Shown here one piece after another: positions 17,199-24,645 of a stretch of DNA of 64,000 nt. Below the pieces are notes generated by a model. That model saw only the letters and a list, made by a program, of their open reading frames with translations. It had not been told where the DNA came from and ran no database searches. Made by a program: the position numbers and the translations under genes. Location of the stretch: the NCBI RefSeq assembly GCF_013393325.1, contig NZ_QJRC01000083.1:1-64000 (forward strand). Direction: 5' to 3'. Positions within the stretch are counted from its first letter, which is position 1. Each line of letters begins with the position of its first letter. The stretch comes from Pseudomonas hunanensis. GTDB taxonomy: Bacteria; Pseudomonadota; Gammaproteobacteria; Pseudomonadales; Pseudomonadaceae.

Positions 17199-17223
17199 GG
17201 CACGCCCCACCGTGGGGCGTGCC
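17199..17223 (+). terminator. Hairpin after desA
   Basis: GGCACGCCCC-ACCGT-GGGGCGTGCC is a perfect 10-bp stem starting 12 bases after the desA stop. No T tract follows, so it is either a weak terminator or an mRNA-stabilising hairpin. Confidence 0.5.
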
Positions 17224-17327
17224 GTCCGGAACTTAGCCCCCACGTTCCCACTCAAATTCGGCACATCGCCCGCGTGGCGGGCCGGATGCTGGCCGCACGC
17301 TTTCACGTTGAGACCCGCTTCGTGCAC

Positions 17328-18314
17328 ATGGCCAAGAACATTCCAACGACATTGCCCGGCACCCCACCTCCCGAAGCCGCCCAGACGTTACTGGCACTCC
17401 TCCACGCCCAAGGCGAGGTTGCCCGCCTGAGTGAGCGCGATCAGCTGTTCAGCTCGCTGCTCGACAGCGTCAATGCGGTGCTCTGGGCCTTCGACTGGGA
17501 AACCCGCCAGGTGCTGTATGTGAGCCCCGCCTACGAGCGCATCTTTGGCCGCCCCGTCAGCCTGGTGCTGGCCGACTACAACGAATGGCGTGACAGTATT
17601 TACCCCGATGACCTCGAGTTCGCCGAACGCAGCCTGGCTCAGGTGCTGCTCAAGGGCGCAGTGGAAGACCGCGAATACCGTATCCTCAATGCCGACGGGC
17701 AACTGCGCTGGTTGAGCGACAAGTGCTACATCAACCAGCAGCACGATGGCGACCGGGTGATCATTGTCGGTATCGCCGAAGACATCACCGAAAAGAAGCA
17801 GCTTGAAGGGGAGCTGCAGCGCCTGGCCACCACCGATGTGCTGACCCAGAGCAGCAACCGCAGGCACTTCTTCGAGTGTGCTCAGCAAGCGTTCGACAGC
17901 GCCCGCGAAGACGGCACGCCGCTGGCCTTTCTGTTGCTGGATATCGATGACTTCAAGCGCATCAACGACAGTTACGGCCACCAGGAAGGCGATCAGGTGC
18001 TGCAACACATCGCCGACAGCGGCAAAGCCGTGCTACGCCGTGGCGACCTGTTCGGGCGCATTGGCGGCGAGGAGTTCGCAGCGGTGTTCCCAGGTTGCAA
18101 CGCCGAGGTCGCAGAACAGATTGCCGAGCGTTTGCAGCGGCAGATTCAGCGCTTGAGCTTCAGCCATGGGCAGCAGACCTACGGGGTGACGGTGAGCCAG
18201 GGGCTGACCGGGCTGACCGAAGAGGATGTAACGCTGGATAGCCTGTATGCCCGAGCCGATGCGGCGATGTACCAAGCCAAGCGGCAAGGCAAGAACCAGA
18301 TAGTCCGCGGCTGA
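17328..18314 (+). CDS. PAS-domain diguanylate cyclase
   Basis: A 328-residue cytoplasmic protein with an N-terminal PAS/PAC module (about 40-165: LLDSVNAVLWAFDW, then DREYRILNADGQLRWL) and a C-terminal GGDEF domain (about 170-325). The active site is GGEEF (GRIGGEEFAAVFP), which is catalytically competent. It should make c-di-GMP in response to a signal sensed by PAS. The start is uncertain. I chose the ATG giving MAKNIPTT; an ATG at 17286 and the frame further up remain possible, and none has a strong ribosome site. Similar to PA0290 of P. aeruginosa, also close to desA. Confidence 0.85.
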   Translation: MAKNIPTTLPGTPPPEAAQTLLALLHAQGEVARLSERDQLFSSLLDSVNAVLWAFDWETRQVLYVSPAYERIFGRPVSLVLADYNEWRDSIYPDDLEFAERSLAQVLLKGAVEDREYRILNADGQLRWLSDKCYINQQHDGDRVIIVGIAEDITEKKQLEGELQRLATTDVLTQSSNRRHFFECAQQAFDSAREDGTPLAFLLLDIDDFKRINDSYGHQEGDQVLQHIADSGKAVLRRGDLFGRIGGEEFAAVFPGCNAEVAEQIAERLQRQIQRLSFSHGQQTYGVTVSQGLTGLTEEDVTLDSLYARADAAMYQAKRQGKNQIVRG

Positions 18315-18327
18315 TCAGGCAACGTGC

Positions 18328-18377
18328 AGGATGGCACCGGCTTTGGCCGGTGTTCGCCGGCTCGCCCGCTCCTACAG
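18328..18377. repeat. REP-like repeat
   Basis: GCACCGGCTTTGGCCGGTGTTC followed by GCCGGCTCGCCCGCTCCTAC. A partial, diverged copy between the convergent diguanylate cyclase and HDOD genes. Confidence 0.55.
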
Positions 18378-18380
18378 GGG

Positions 18381-19619
18381 CTACACCGGCGGCTCTTCCT
18401 GCGGTTTGACTTCGGGGTTTTCCACCTTGCGCAGCCGGTTCAGCTCCGGCAAGCCCAGCTTGAGCAAGCGTGCGGTCTTGCCGCTGGCTACTTTCTCCAG
18501 CCCCTGCTCAGCCGGCAGCCGCGACAGCTGCCCTGCCAGGCTCATGGCCAGGATCTCCCGCGAATACACGCCGCCGCCCAACTGGTAGATCGCCGCGATC
18601 AATTCGCGCAAGGCCAGCGGCAGCCGCCAACGGGTACGCAGCGCCGAACCGAACGCCGCACCAAACTCATCCAGCGACTGCTGCACATTGCGCTCGTCCA
18701 AGTCCCCTCCGGCCAGCCGCCACTCCTGCAGGCAGCGCAACACCGCCAGGTCACCCAGGCAATGCAGCAAGCCCGCGCAGTAACAACGCCCTTCGTCCAG
18801 CTCGAGCAGACGCGCCAGGGTGCGGCCATATTCCGCCGTATGCAGCGACAGGTCCCAGTAACGGGCCGCGTGCTCAGCCAGCAATGGGTCGCTGAGGCGT
18901 GCGCTGCGCTTGAGGGTCATGCCCAGGATCAGGTTCATGCTCTGGGTGCTGCCAAGCTTGTTCAGGGCTTGCAGCAACGTCTGCACCGGCGCCTCACGGT
19001 GCAAGGCCGCGCTATTGGCCGCTGCGATCAATACCGCCGTGACCTGCGGGTCGTTACGCACCTCCTCTTCGAGCACCTTCAGGTTCAGGCCCTGGGGGTT
19101 GAGCGCGCGCTTGATAGCCACCTGCACATCGGCCAACAGCGGCCCGCCATCGGCGTTAGCGCGACGCTGTTCAAGGTAGGCCGGCAGGCTGGCACCCGGC
19201 TGCAAGGCCGGCATTGGGCAGGCGATCTCTTCGCCAACGGCCACCAGCAGCTCTTCCAGGCGCTTGCGCAGGTTGTCCAGGTTCAACGGTTTGCTCAGGT
19301 AGGCCGTGGGGTGCAGGGGCAATGCCTCGCGCACACTGGCACTGTCGCTGCGGTTGCTCATGAGAATGAACGGCAGCCCCGGCCCTTTGGCGCGCACCTT
19401 GCGCAACAGGTCGAGGCCATCGACACCGGCCAGCTCGCGGGCGGCGATGATCAGGTCAGGCTTACTGGACAACGCACTGAGCGCTTGCGAGCCGTCGGCG
19501 CATACCTGCAGGCGCGCGTCACAGCGCACGCTGAGCAGCATTTCGCTGAGCATGTCACGTACCCAGGGATCGCCCTCGACAATCAGTACGTTTGGTGCGG
19601 TGGGGTTTGCAGCGCTCAT
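18381..19619 (-). CDS. Response regulator with HDOD output domain
   Basis: A 412-residue protein. The N-terminal receiver domain (about 8-125) begins NVLIVEGDPWVRDMLSEML. The residue at the usual phosphoacceptor position lies in KPDLIIAARELAGVDG, where the aspartate is replaced by alanine or arginine, so phosphorylation is doubtful. The C-terminal HDOD domain (about 145-385) has NSAALHREAPVQTLLQALNK and CYCAGLLHCLGDLAVL. HDOD proteins act in stress and surface-growth signalling without a known enzyme activity. ATG 19619 has AGGAG nine bases upstream; a TTG two codons earlier is less well spaced. Confidence 0.82.
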   Translation of the reverse strand: MSAANPTAPNVLIVEGDPWVRDMLSEMLLSVRCDARLQVCADGSQALSALSSKPDLIIAARELAGVDGLDLLRKVRAKGPGLPFILMSNRSDSASVREALPLHPTAYLSKPLNLDNLRKRLEELLVAVGEEIACPMPALQPGASLPAYLEQRRANADGGPLLADVQVAIKRALNPQGLNLKVLEEEVRNDPQVTAVLIAAANSAALHREAPVQTLLQALNKLGSTQSMNLILGMTLKRSARLSDPLLAEHAARYWDLSLHTAEYGRTLARLLELDEGRCYCAGLLHCLGDLAVLRCLQEWRLAGGDLDERNVQQSLDEFGAAFGSALRTRWRLPLALRELIAAIYQLGGGVYSREILAMSLAGQLSRLPAEQGLEKVASGKTARLLKLGLPELNRLRKVENPEVKPQEEPPV

Positions 19620-19713
19620 CGCCAACTACTCCTGAATAGCCTGACACACAGTCCGTCGCAGCTTCCCAAGCAAATCCTCCGCTAACCATAGCGCCCCAAG
19701 CCTTTTCTGGGCA

Positions 19714-19742
19714 CAAAAAAAACCCGCCGAAGCGGGTTTTTT
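19714..19742. terminator. Bidirectional rho-independent terminator
   Basis: AAAAAAAACCCGC-CGAA-GCGGGTTTTTT: a GC stem with A and T tracts on both sides, just downstream of gabT (minus strand). The T tract on either strand makes it work both ways. Confidence 0.9.
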
Positions 19743-19757
19743 CAGAAGCGCGTCACA

Positions 19758-21035
19758 TCAAGCGAGTTCAGCGAAGCACTCTTCGATGATGGCCAGACCT
19801 TTGTCCAGCAGTGCGTCTTCGGCAGTCAGCGGTACCAGGATACGCAGAACGTTGCCGTAGGTACCGCAGGACAGCAGGATCAGACCCTTTTCGCGTGCCT
19901 TGGCAACCACCTGGCCAACAGCAGCAGCGTTCGGGGTGTGAGTGCCTTTCTCGAAGACTTCAACAGCGATCATCGAGCCCAGACCACGGACGTCGCCGAT
20001 GATCGGGTGCTTCTTCTGGATTTCGCGCAGGCCGGTGGTCAGGCGCTCACCCACAGCCTTGCTGCGGTCCAGCAGTTTTTCTTCTTCGAACACTTCGATC
20101 ACGGCCAGGGCCGCGGCGCAAGCGATCGGCGAACCGGCGTAGGTGCCGCCCAGGCCGCCCGGAGCGATCGCGTCCATGTACTCGGCCTTGCCGCACACAC
20201 CGGCCAGCGGGAAGCCGCCAGCGATGGATTTGGCGAAGGTGGTCAGGTCAGGCGCAACGCCCATCTGTTCCATGGCGAAGAAGGTGCCGGTACGGCCAGC
20301 GCCAGTCTGTACTTCGTCGGCGATCAGCAGGATGCCGTGCTGGTCGCACAGGGCGCGCAGGCGCTTCATCAGCTCTTTAGGCGCTGGCAGGAAGCCGCCT
20401 TCGCCTTGTACTGGCTCGAGGATGATCGCGGCGATGTCGCGTGGCTCGGCGTCGTTCTTGAAGATGCGCTCGACCGAAGCGATGGCGTCGTCAACGCTGA
20501 TACCGTGCAGTTCGCTCGGGAACAGGGCGCGGAAGATACCGCCTGGCATCAGGCCCATGCCAGCGGAGTACGGCACAACCTTGCCGGTCAGGCCCAGGGT
20601 CATCATGGTACGGCCGTGGTAGCCGCCGGTGAAGGCGATGACGCCAGCGCGGCCGGTGGCGGCACGGGCGATCTTCACGGCGTTTTCAACGGCTTCGGAG
20701 CCGGTGGTGACCAGCAGGGTCTTCTTGTCGAAGTCGCCTGGGACCAGCTTGTTGATCTTTTCGCACAGCTCTACGTAAGGTTCGTAAGCCAGTACCTGGA
20801 AGCAGGTGTGGCTGACCTTGGTCAGTTGCTCTTGCACGGCCGCAACCACTTTCGGGTGCAGGTGGCCGGTGTTCAGCACTGCGATGCCGCCGGCGAAGTC
20901 GATCAGTTCGCGGCCTTCAACGTCGATCACAGTCGAGTTCTTCGCGGTGTCGACGAAGATCGGGTGGATCTGGCCAACGCCACGTGGGACGGCAGCTACA
21001 CGACGTTGCATCAAGGATTCGTTGGTCTTGCTCAT
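19758..21035 (-). CDS. gabT: 4-aminobutyrate / 5-aminovalerate aminotransferase
   Basis: PLP-dependent class III aminotransferase of 425 residues. It moves the amino group of GABA, or 5-aminovalerate in the lysine pathway, to 2-oxoglutarate, giving the semialdehyde. The PLP lysine is in TTFAKSIAGGFPLAG, preceded by LLIADEVQTGAGRTG with the cofactor-binding aspartate. GGYHGRTMMTLGLTG is the usual phosphate-binding region. In P. putida KT2440 the equivalent pair is called davT-davD. It lies downstream of gabD with a terminator-like hairpin between, so it probably has its own promoter or relies on readthrough. Confidence 0.95.
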   Translation of the reverse strand: MSKTNESLMQRRVAAVPRGVGQIHPIFVDTAKNSTVIDVEGRELIDFAGGIAVLNTGHLHPKVVAAVQEQLTKVSHTCFQVLAYEPYVELCEKINKLVPGDFDKKTLLVTTGSEAVENAVKIARAATGRAGVIAFTGGYHGRTMMTLGLTGKVVPYSAGMGLMPGGIFRALFPSELHGISVDDAIASVERIFKNDAEPRDIAAIILEPVQGEGGFLPAPKELMKRLRALCDQHGILLIADEVQTGAGRTGTFFAMEQMGVAPDLTTFAKSIAGGFPLAGVCGKAEYMDAIAPGGLGGTYAGSPIACAAALAVIEVFEEEKLLDRSKAVGERLTTGLREIQKKHPIIGDVRGLGSMIAVEVFEKGTHTPNAAAVGQVVAKAREKGLILLSCGTYGNVLRILVPLTAEDALLDKGLAIIEECFAELA

Positions 21036-21152
21036 AATGCCCTCATTGCGCCGACAGGAATGGCGCTTTTATTCGGGGGGGCTGGGAGTGCTCGCGAACA
21101 GTATTCGTTGATCGACTGCCGCAAACGCCCTGGCCACCAGGTACTGCGATGT

Positions 21153-21192
21153 AAAAAAGGCCAGCGAGACGTCGCTCTCGCGCCCCGCTGGC
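21153..21192 (-). terminator. Terminator between gabD and gabT
   Basis: On the minus strand GCCAGCG, a 19-base loop and CGCTGGC are followed by CTTTTTTA. It would end or attenuate transcription leaving gabD before it reaches gabT. Confidence 0.7.
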
Positions 21193-21216
21193 AGAGGTAA
21201 AGCCTTTACCGTGCTA

Positions 21217-22659
21217 TCAGACGCTGATGCACAGGTATTTGATTTCGAGGTAGTCCTCGATACCGTACTTGGAACCTTCGCGGCCCAGGCCCGAAGCCTT
21301 GATGCCACCGAACGGCGCCACTTCGTTGGAGATCAGGCCGGTGTTGATACCCACCATGCCGTATTCCAGCGCTTCGGCAACACGGAACACGCGGCTCATG
21401 TCGCGGGCGTAGAAGTACGAGGCCAGGCCGAACTCGGTGTCGTTGGACATGGCGATGACTTCGGCTTCGTCTTTGAAGCGGAACAGCGGCGCCAATGGGC
21501 CGAAGGTCTCTTCCTTGGCGACAGCAGCAGTCTTCGGCACGTCAACCAGAATGGTCGGCTCGAAGAAGTTGCCTTCGATCAGCTTGCCACCGGACAGCAC
21601 CTTGGCGCCTTTGCCAACGGCGTCTTCGATGTGTTCCTGAACCTTGGCGACAGCCTTGCCGTCGATCAGCGGGCCAGTGGTGGTGCCTTCTTCCAGGCCG
21701 TTACCGATCTTCAGCTTGGCCACAGCAGCGGCCAGCTTCTGGGCGAACGCGTCGTAGACGCCGTCCTGCACGTAGATACGGTTGGCGCAGACGCAGGTCT
21801 GGCCGTTGTTGCGGTACTTGGAGATGATCGCGCCTTCGACCGCCTTGTCCAGATCGGCGTCGTCGAACACGATGAACGGGGCGTTGCCACCCAGCTCCAG
21901 GGAAACCTTCTTGATGTCCTTGGCACATTCTTCCATCAGCTGGCGACCGATTTCGGTCGAGCCGGTGAAGGACAGTTTGCGTACCAGGGAGTTGCCGGTC
22001 AGCTCGCCGCCAACTTCACCAGCGCTACCGGTAACCACGCTCAGCACGCCAGCCGGGATACCGGCACGGTGGGCCAGCTCTACCAGGGCCAGGGCGGAGT
22101 AAGGGGTTTGCGAAGCAGGCTTGAGCACCATGGTGCAGCCAGCGGCCAGGGCCGGGCCGGCTTTACGGGTGATCATGGCGGCCGGGAAGTTCCACGGCGT
22201 GATGGCCGCGGTAACACCGATTGGCTGCTTGATGACGATCAGGCGCTTGTCTGGCTGGTGGCCAGGGATGGTGTCACCGTAGATGCGCTTGGCTTCTTCG
22301 GCGAACCACTCGATGAACGAGGCGGCGTAGGCGATTTCGCCCTTGGCTTCGGCCAGTGGCTTGCCTTGCTCGGTGGTCATCAGGCGAGCCAGGTCGTCCT
22401 GGTTCTCGATCATCAGTTCAAACCAGCGACGCAGCTTGGCCGAACGCTCTTTGGCGGTCAGGGCACGCCAGGCCGGCAGGGCCTTGTCGGCGGCTTCGAT
22501 GGCACGGCGGGTTTCCGCGGTACCCATCTTCGGCACGGTACCGATGACTTCACCGGTGGCCGGGTTGGTCACCTTGATGGTCTGGCCGTTGTCCGCATCC
22601 AGCCACTCACCATTGATATAGGCTTGCTGGCGGAACAACTGAGCGTCTTTGAGCTGCAT
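21217..22659 (-). CDS. gabD: Succinate / glutarate semialdehyde dehydrogenase
   Basis: NAD(P)-dependent aldehyde dehydrogenase of 480 residues, the normal GabD length. It oxidises succinate semialdehyde to succinate, or glutarate semialdehyde to glutarate in lysine breakdown. The catalytic glutamate is in VSLELGGNAPFIVFDD and the catalytic cysteine in NNGQTCVCANRIYVQ. The cofactor region includes TPWNFPAAMITRK and FTGSTEIGRQL. The ATG at 22659 is preceded by GGGAAG; an in-frame ATG 13 codons upstream is less likely. Two palindromes upstream may carry regulation. Confidence 0.95.
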   Translation of the reverse strand: MQLKDAQLFRQQAYINGEWLDADNGQTIKVTNPATGEVIGTVPKMGTAETRRAIEAADKALPAWRALTAKERSAKLRRWFELMIENQDDLARLMTTEQGKPLAEAKGEIAYAASFIEWFAEEAKRIYGDTIPGHQPDKRLIVIKQPIGVTAAITPWNFPAAMITRKAGPALAAGCTMVLKPASQTPYSALALVELAHRAGIPAGVLSVVTGSAGEVGGELTGNSLVRKLSFTGSTEIGRQLMEECAKDIKKVSLELGGNAPFIVFDDADLDKAVEGAIISKYRNNGQTCVCANRIYVQDGVYDAFAQKLAAAVAKLKIGNGLEEGTTTGPLIDGKAVAKVQEHIEDAVGKGAKVLSGGKLIEGNFFEPTILVDVPKTAAVAKEETFGPLAPLFRFKDEAEVIAMSNDTEFGLASYFYARDMSRVFRVAEALEYGMVGINTGLISNEVAPFGGIKASGLGREGSKYGIEDYLEIKYLCISV

Positions 22660-22712
22660 GTCGGCTTCCCGAATTGTTGATTGTTGAAAAGCGCCCAAGG
22701 CAGGGCATCGAG

Positions 22713-22730
22713 CGTTTGAAATCTCAAACG
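22713..22730. promoter_or_regulatory. Palindrome upstream of gabD
   Basis: CGTTTGA-AATC-TCAAACG is a perfect 7-bp inverted repeat, 54-71 bp upstream of the gabD start. It is a candidate operator; the regulator is unknown. Confidence 0.45.
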
Positions 22731-22763
22731 AATGCTAAGCGGCTGCTGGGGTGTTGGACAATA

Positions 22764-22799
22764 GGCTGTTCGAAAAAAAGAACGAATGGTTGAACAGCC
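22764..22799. promoter_or_regulatory. Spaced inverted repeat upstream of gabD
   Basis: GGCTGTTC at 22764 and GAACAGCC at 22792 are perfectly inverted, with 20 bases between, including an A7 run. It could be a second operator or a hairpin in a leader RNA. Confidence 0.4.
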
Positions 22800-22868
22800 G
22801 AGTGGAAAATTCATCATCCCGCATGATGGCAACCGGCCTCGTCGCGGACTCATCAGGGCGCCGAACCG

Positions 22869-22890
22869 CCGCGAAGAGGCCGGTACAGGT
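22869..22890. repeat. Partial REP repeat
   Basis: CCGCGAAGAGGCCGGTACAGG matches the right half of the main REP family. It lies in the gap between astA and gabD. Confidence 0.6.
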
Positions 22891-22951
22891 TAGACGAATC
22901 AACTGAAGGAAATGTGATGGGAGGACCGACGGCCCTCCCGAAGGGGATGAA

Positions 22952-24628
22952 TCAGAACGCCTTGGCCAAGTCGATCACCAGTGCTCGATAACCGACCGAG
23001 CCCGGCTGCCGGCTGTGTACCTTCAGTTCCACCAACACCTCCTGGGTCCCGCGCCGCACCTCGTTGAGCACGGTAGTGGTCAATTTTTCGGGGGTGAGGA
23101 AGTTCACCGAAGCCGAGTAGATGAACTGGGTGTCGGTCTCTGGCCGGTAGGCCACCACCGAGGTCACCGGGCTGTACCACTCGTCGCCGCGTGCCTTGCC
23201 GTACTCCCACACCTGCTCGACCGTGCCCTCGGCTTCGTCGATGCGGTACTCCACTGCCCGGCTGTAGTTGCCGGCCAGCTTGGTCGGCGCAAAGTCACGC
23301 CCCCAGCCATTGTCGAACACGGTCAGCGTGCCTTTGCCGGTCAGCCAGGCGGTGTGCTGGGTCCACGACCAATCGAAGCCCTCACTTTCGACCGGTTTCA
23401 GCACCTTCTCACGCAAATGCTGCGGCCAGCCTTGGGGGGAGGCGAGAATCCATTTCACCTGCTTGTCACGGCCGATCTTCACCACGCCCTGGTGACGTGC
23501 TGAAACGATGATGCTGTCGTCATCGGCGTCGTAATCAATGGCATTGACGTGTGCCCAGTTACGCCCGGTGCCCACCCCCGGCGTGTCACCAAAGGGCAAG
23601 TCGCCCTCGGCCAATTCGTTGGCCAACCGCTCGTCCTGTTTCTGCACCCCAGGCGGCAGTTGGATCGCCGCCTTGCCGAGGGTTTCCAGCAGATCGCCTC
23701 GGTAGGGGTCGAGGATTTGGTTGAGGTCCCAGAAATCGAGCACATCCCCGGCCTCGCTGACCTCGATGATATGGTCACGAATCGAGCGCACGCGCTTGCC
23801 GTCAGGGCGGCGGTAGTCGCTGGTGCCAACCCGTAGCAAGTAGGTGCCATTGCTGGTTTCGCGGATTTCATGGGAAAAGTCGGCGAACTTGTCGGGCAGG
23901 CTGCGCTGCCAGATGCGTCGGCCCAGCAGGTCATACTTGGAATAGGTCTGGCCCTGGCCCCAGATCAGCTTGCCGTCGCGGGTCTGCTGGAAGCCCATGG
24001 TGCCGCCCAGGCTATCGCGGCGGTTGGAGTCGTGGATCTGTTCGATATCCAGGTACCAGCGCACATCGCCATTGCTGTCGGCAATCCAGTTGTTGCCGAC
24101 CTGGTCCCATTCCGCCGCACCACCCAGGGCATTCCACTTGAAGGCGCGGCCGCCCGGAATGTCGCCCTGCAGATGGTTGAACAGGTACAGGCGCTTTTCG
24201 AAGCCCGGCGCCACTTTGACCGGTTCCACCTCTGGCAACGCAGCAGTCTGCTTCGCCACCACGGGCAGACGCACGGCGGGGGCGTAGATCTGGTACTGCT
24301 CGCGAATGCGCTCGCCATCGAGCTTGTAGGTCACTTCCACCTGGTTGACGTGGTCCGGGTACAGGCCAAATACCGGGATACCGCCGTAGGTCCACAGCGA
24401 ACGGTCGGACACGTCATAGACGATGTCCACGCCCCGCTCACCGCGCCCCAGCACACGGACATGCGCGTCACTCAGGCTGCGCCCGCCGTCGCGGATGATC
24501 GCGGTCAGCGGCGCCAGGCGGTACGGGTTGACCACCACGTCGCCGAGCAGCGCTTCGTCGCGCTCCGGGACTTTTGCGGTCAGGCAGGCGCCTTCAGGCA
24601 GTGCAGGGGTTTGGGTCTTGGCATTCAT
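22952..24628 (-). CDS. astA: Aryl-sulfate sulfotransferase
   Basis: A 558-residue protein of the arylsulfotransferase family (beta-propeller), which moves sulfate from one phenolic ester to another phenol without PAPS. Family segments are FSHEIRETSNGTYLLR and WAHVNAIDYDADDDSIIVSA followed by RHQ; the histidines in these are candidates for the catalytic nucleophile and ligands. The start gives MNAKTQTP; no clear signal peptide follows, unlike E. coli AssT, so the location is uncertain. It lies 17 bases after sftP and is surely in the same operon. In P. putida S-313 an arylsulfotransferase gene is part of the SftR-controlled sulfate-ester set. Confidence 0.83.
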   Translation of the reverse strand: MNAKTQTPALPEGACLTAKVPERDEALLGDVVVNPYRLAPLTAIIRDGGRSLSDAHVRVLGRGERGVDIVYDVSDRSLWTYGGIPVFGLYPDHVNQVEVTYKLDGERIREQYQIYAPAVRLPVVAKQTAALPEVEPVKVAPGFEKRLYLFNHLQGDIPGGRAFKWNALGGAAEWDQVGNNWIADSNGDVRWYLDIEQIHDSNRRDSLGGTMGFQQTRDGKLIWGQGQTYSKYDLLGRRIWQRSLPDKFADFSHEIRETSNGTYLLRVGTSDYRRPDGKRVRSIRDHIIEVSEAGDVLDFWDLNQILDPYRGDLLETLGKAAIQLPPGVQKQDERLANELAEGDLPFGDTPGVGTGRNWAHVNAIDYDADDDSIIVSARHQGVVKIGRDKQVKWILASPQGWPQHLREKVLKPVESEGFDWSWTQHTAWLTGKGTLTVFDNGWGRDFAPTKLAGNYSRAVEYRIDEAEGTVEQVWEYGKARGDEWYSPVTSVVAYRPETDTQFIYSASVNFLTPEKLTTTVLNEVRRGTQEVLVELKVHSRQPGSVGYRALVIDLAKAF

Positions 24629-24645
24629 GGCATAGCTCCTTGTGC

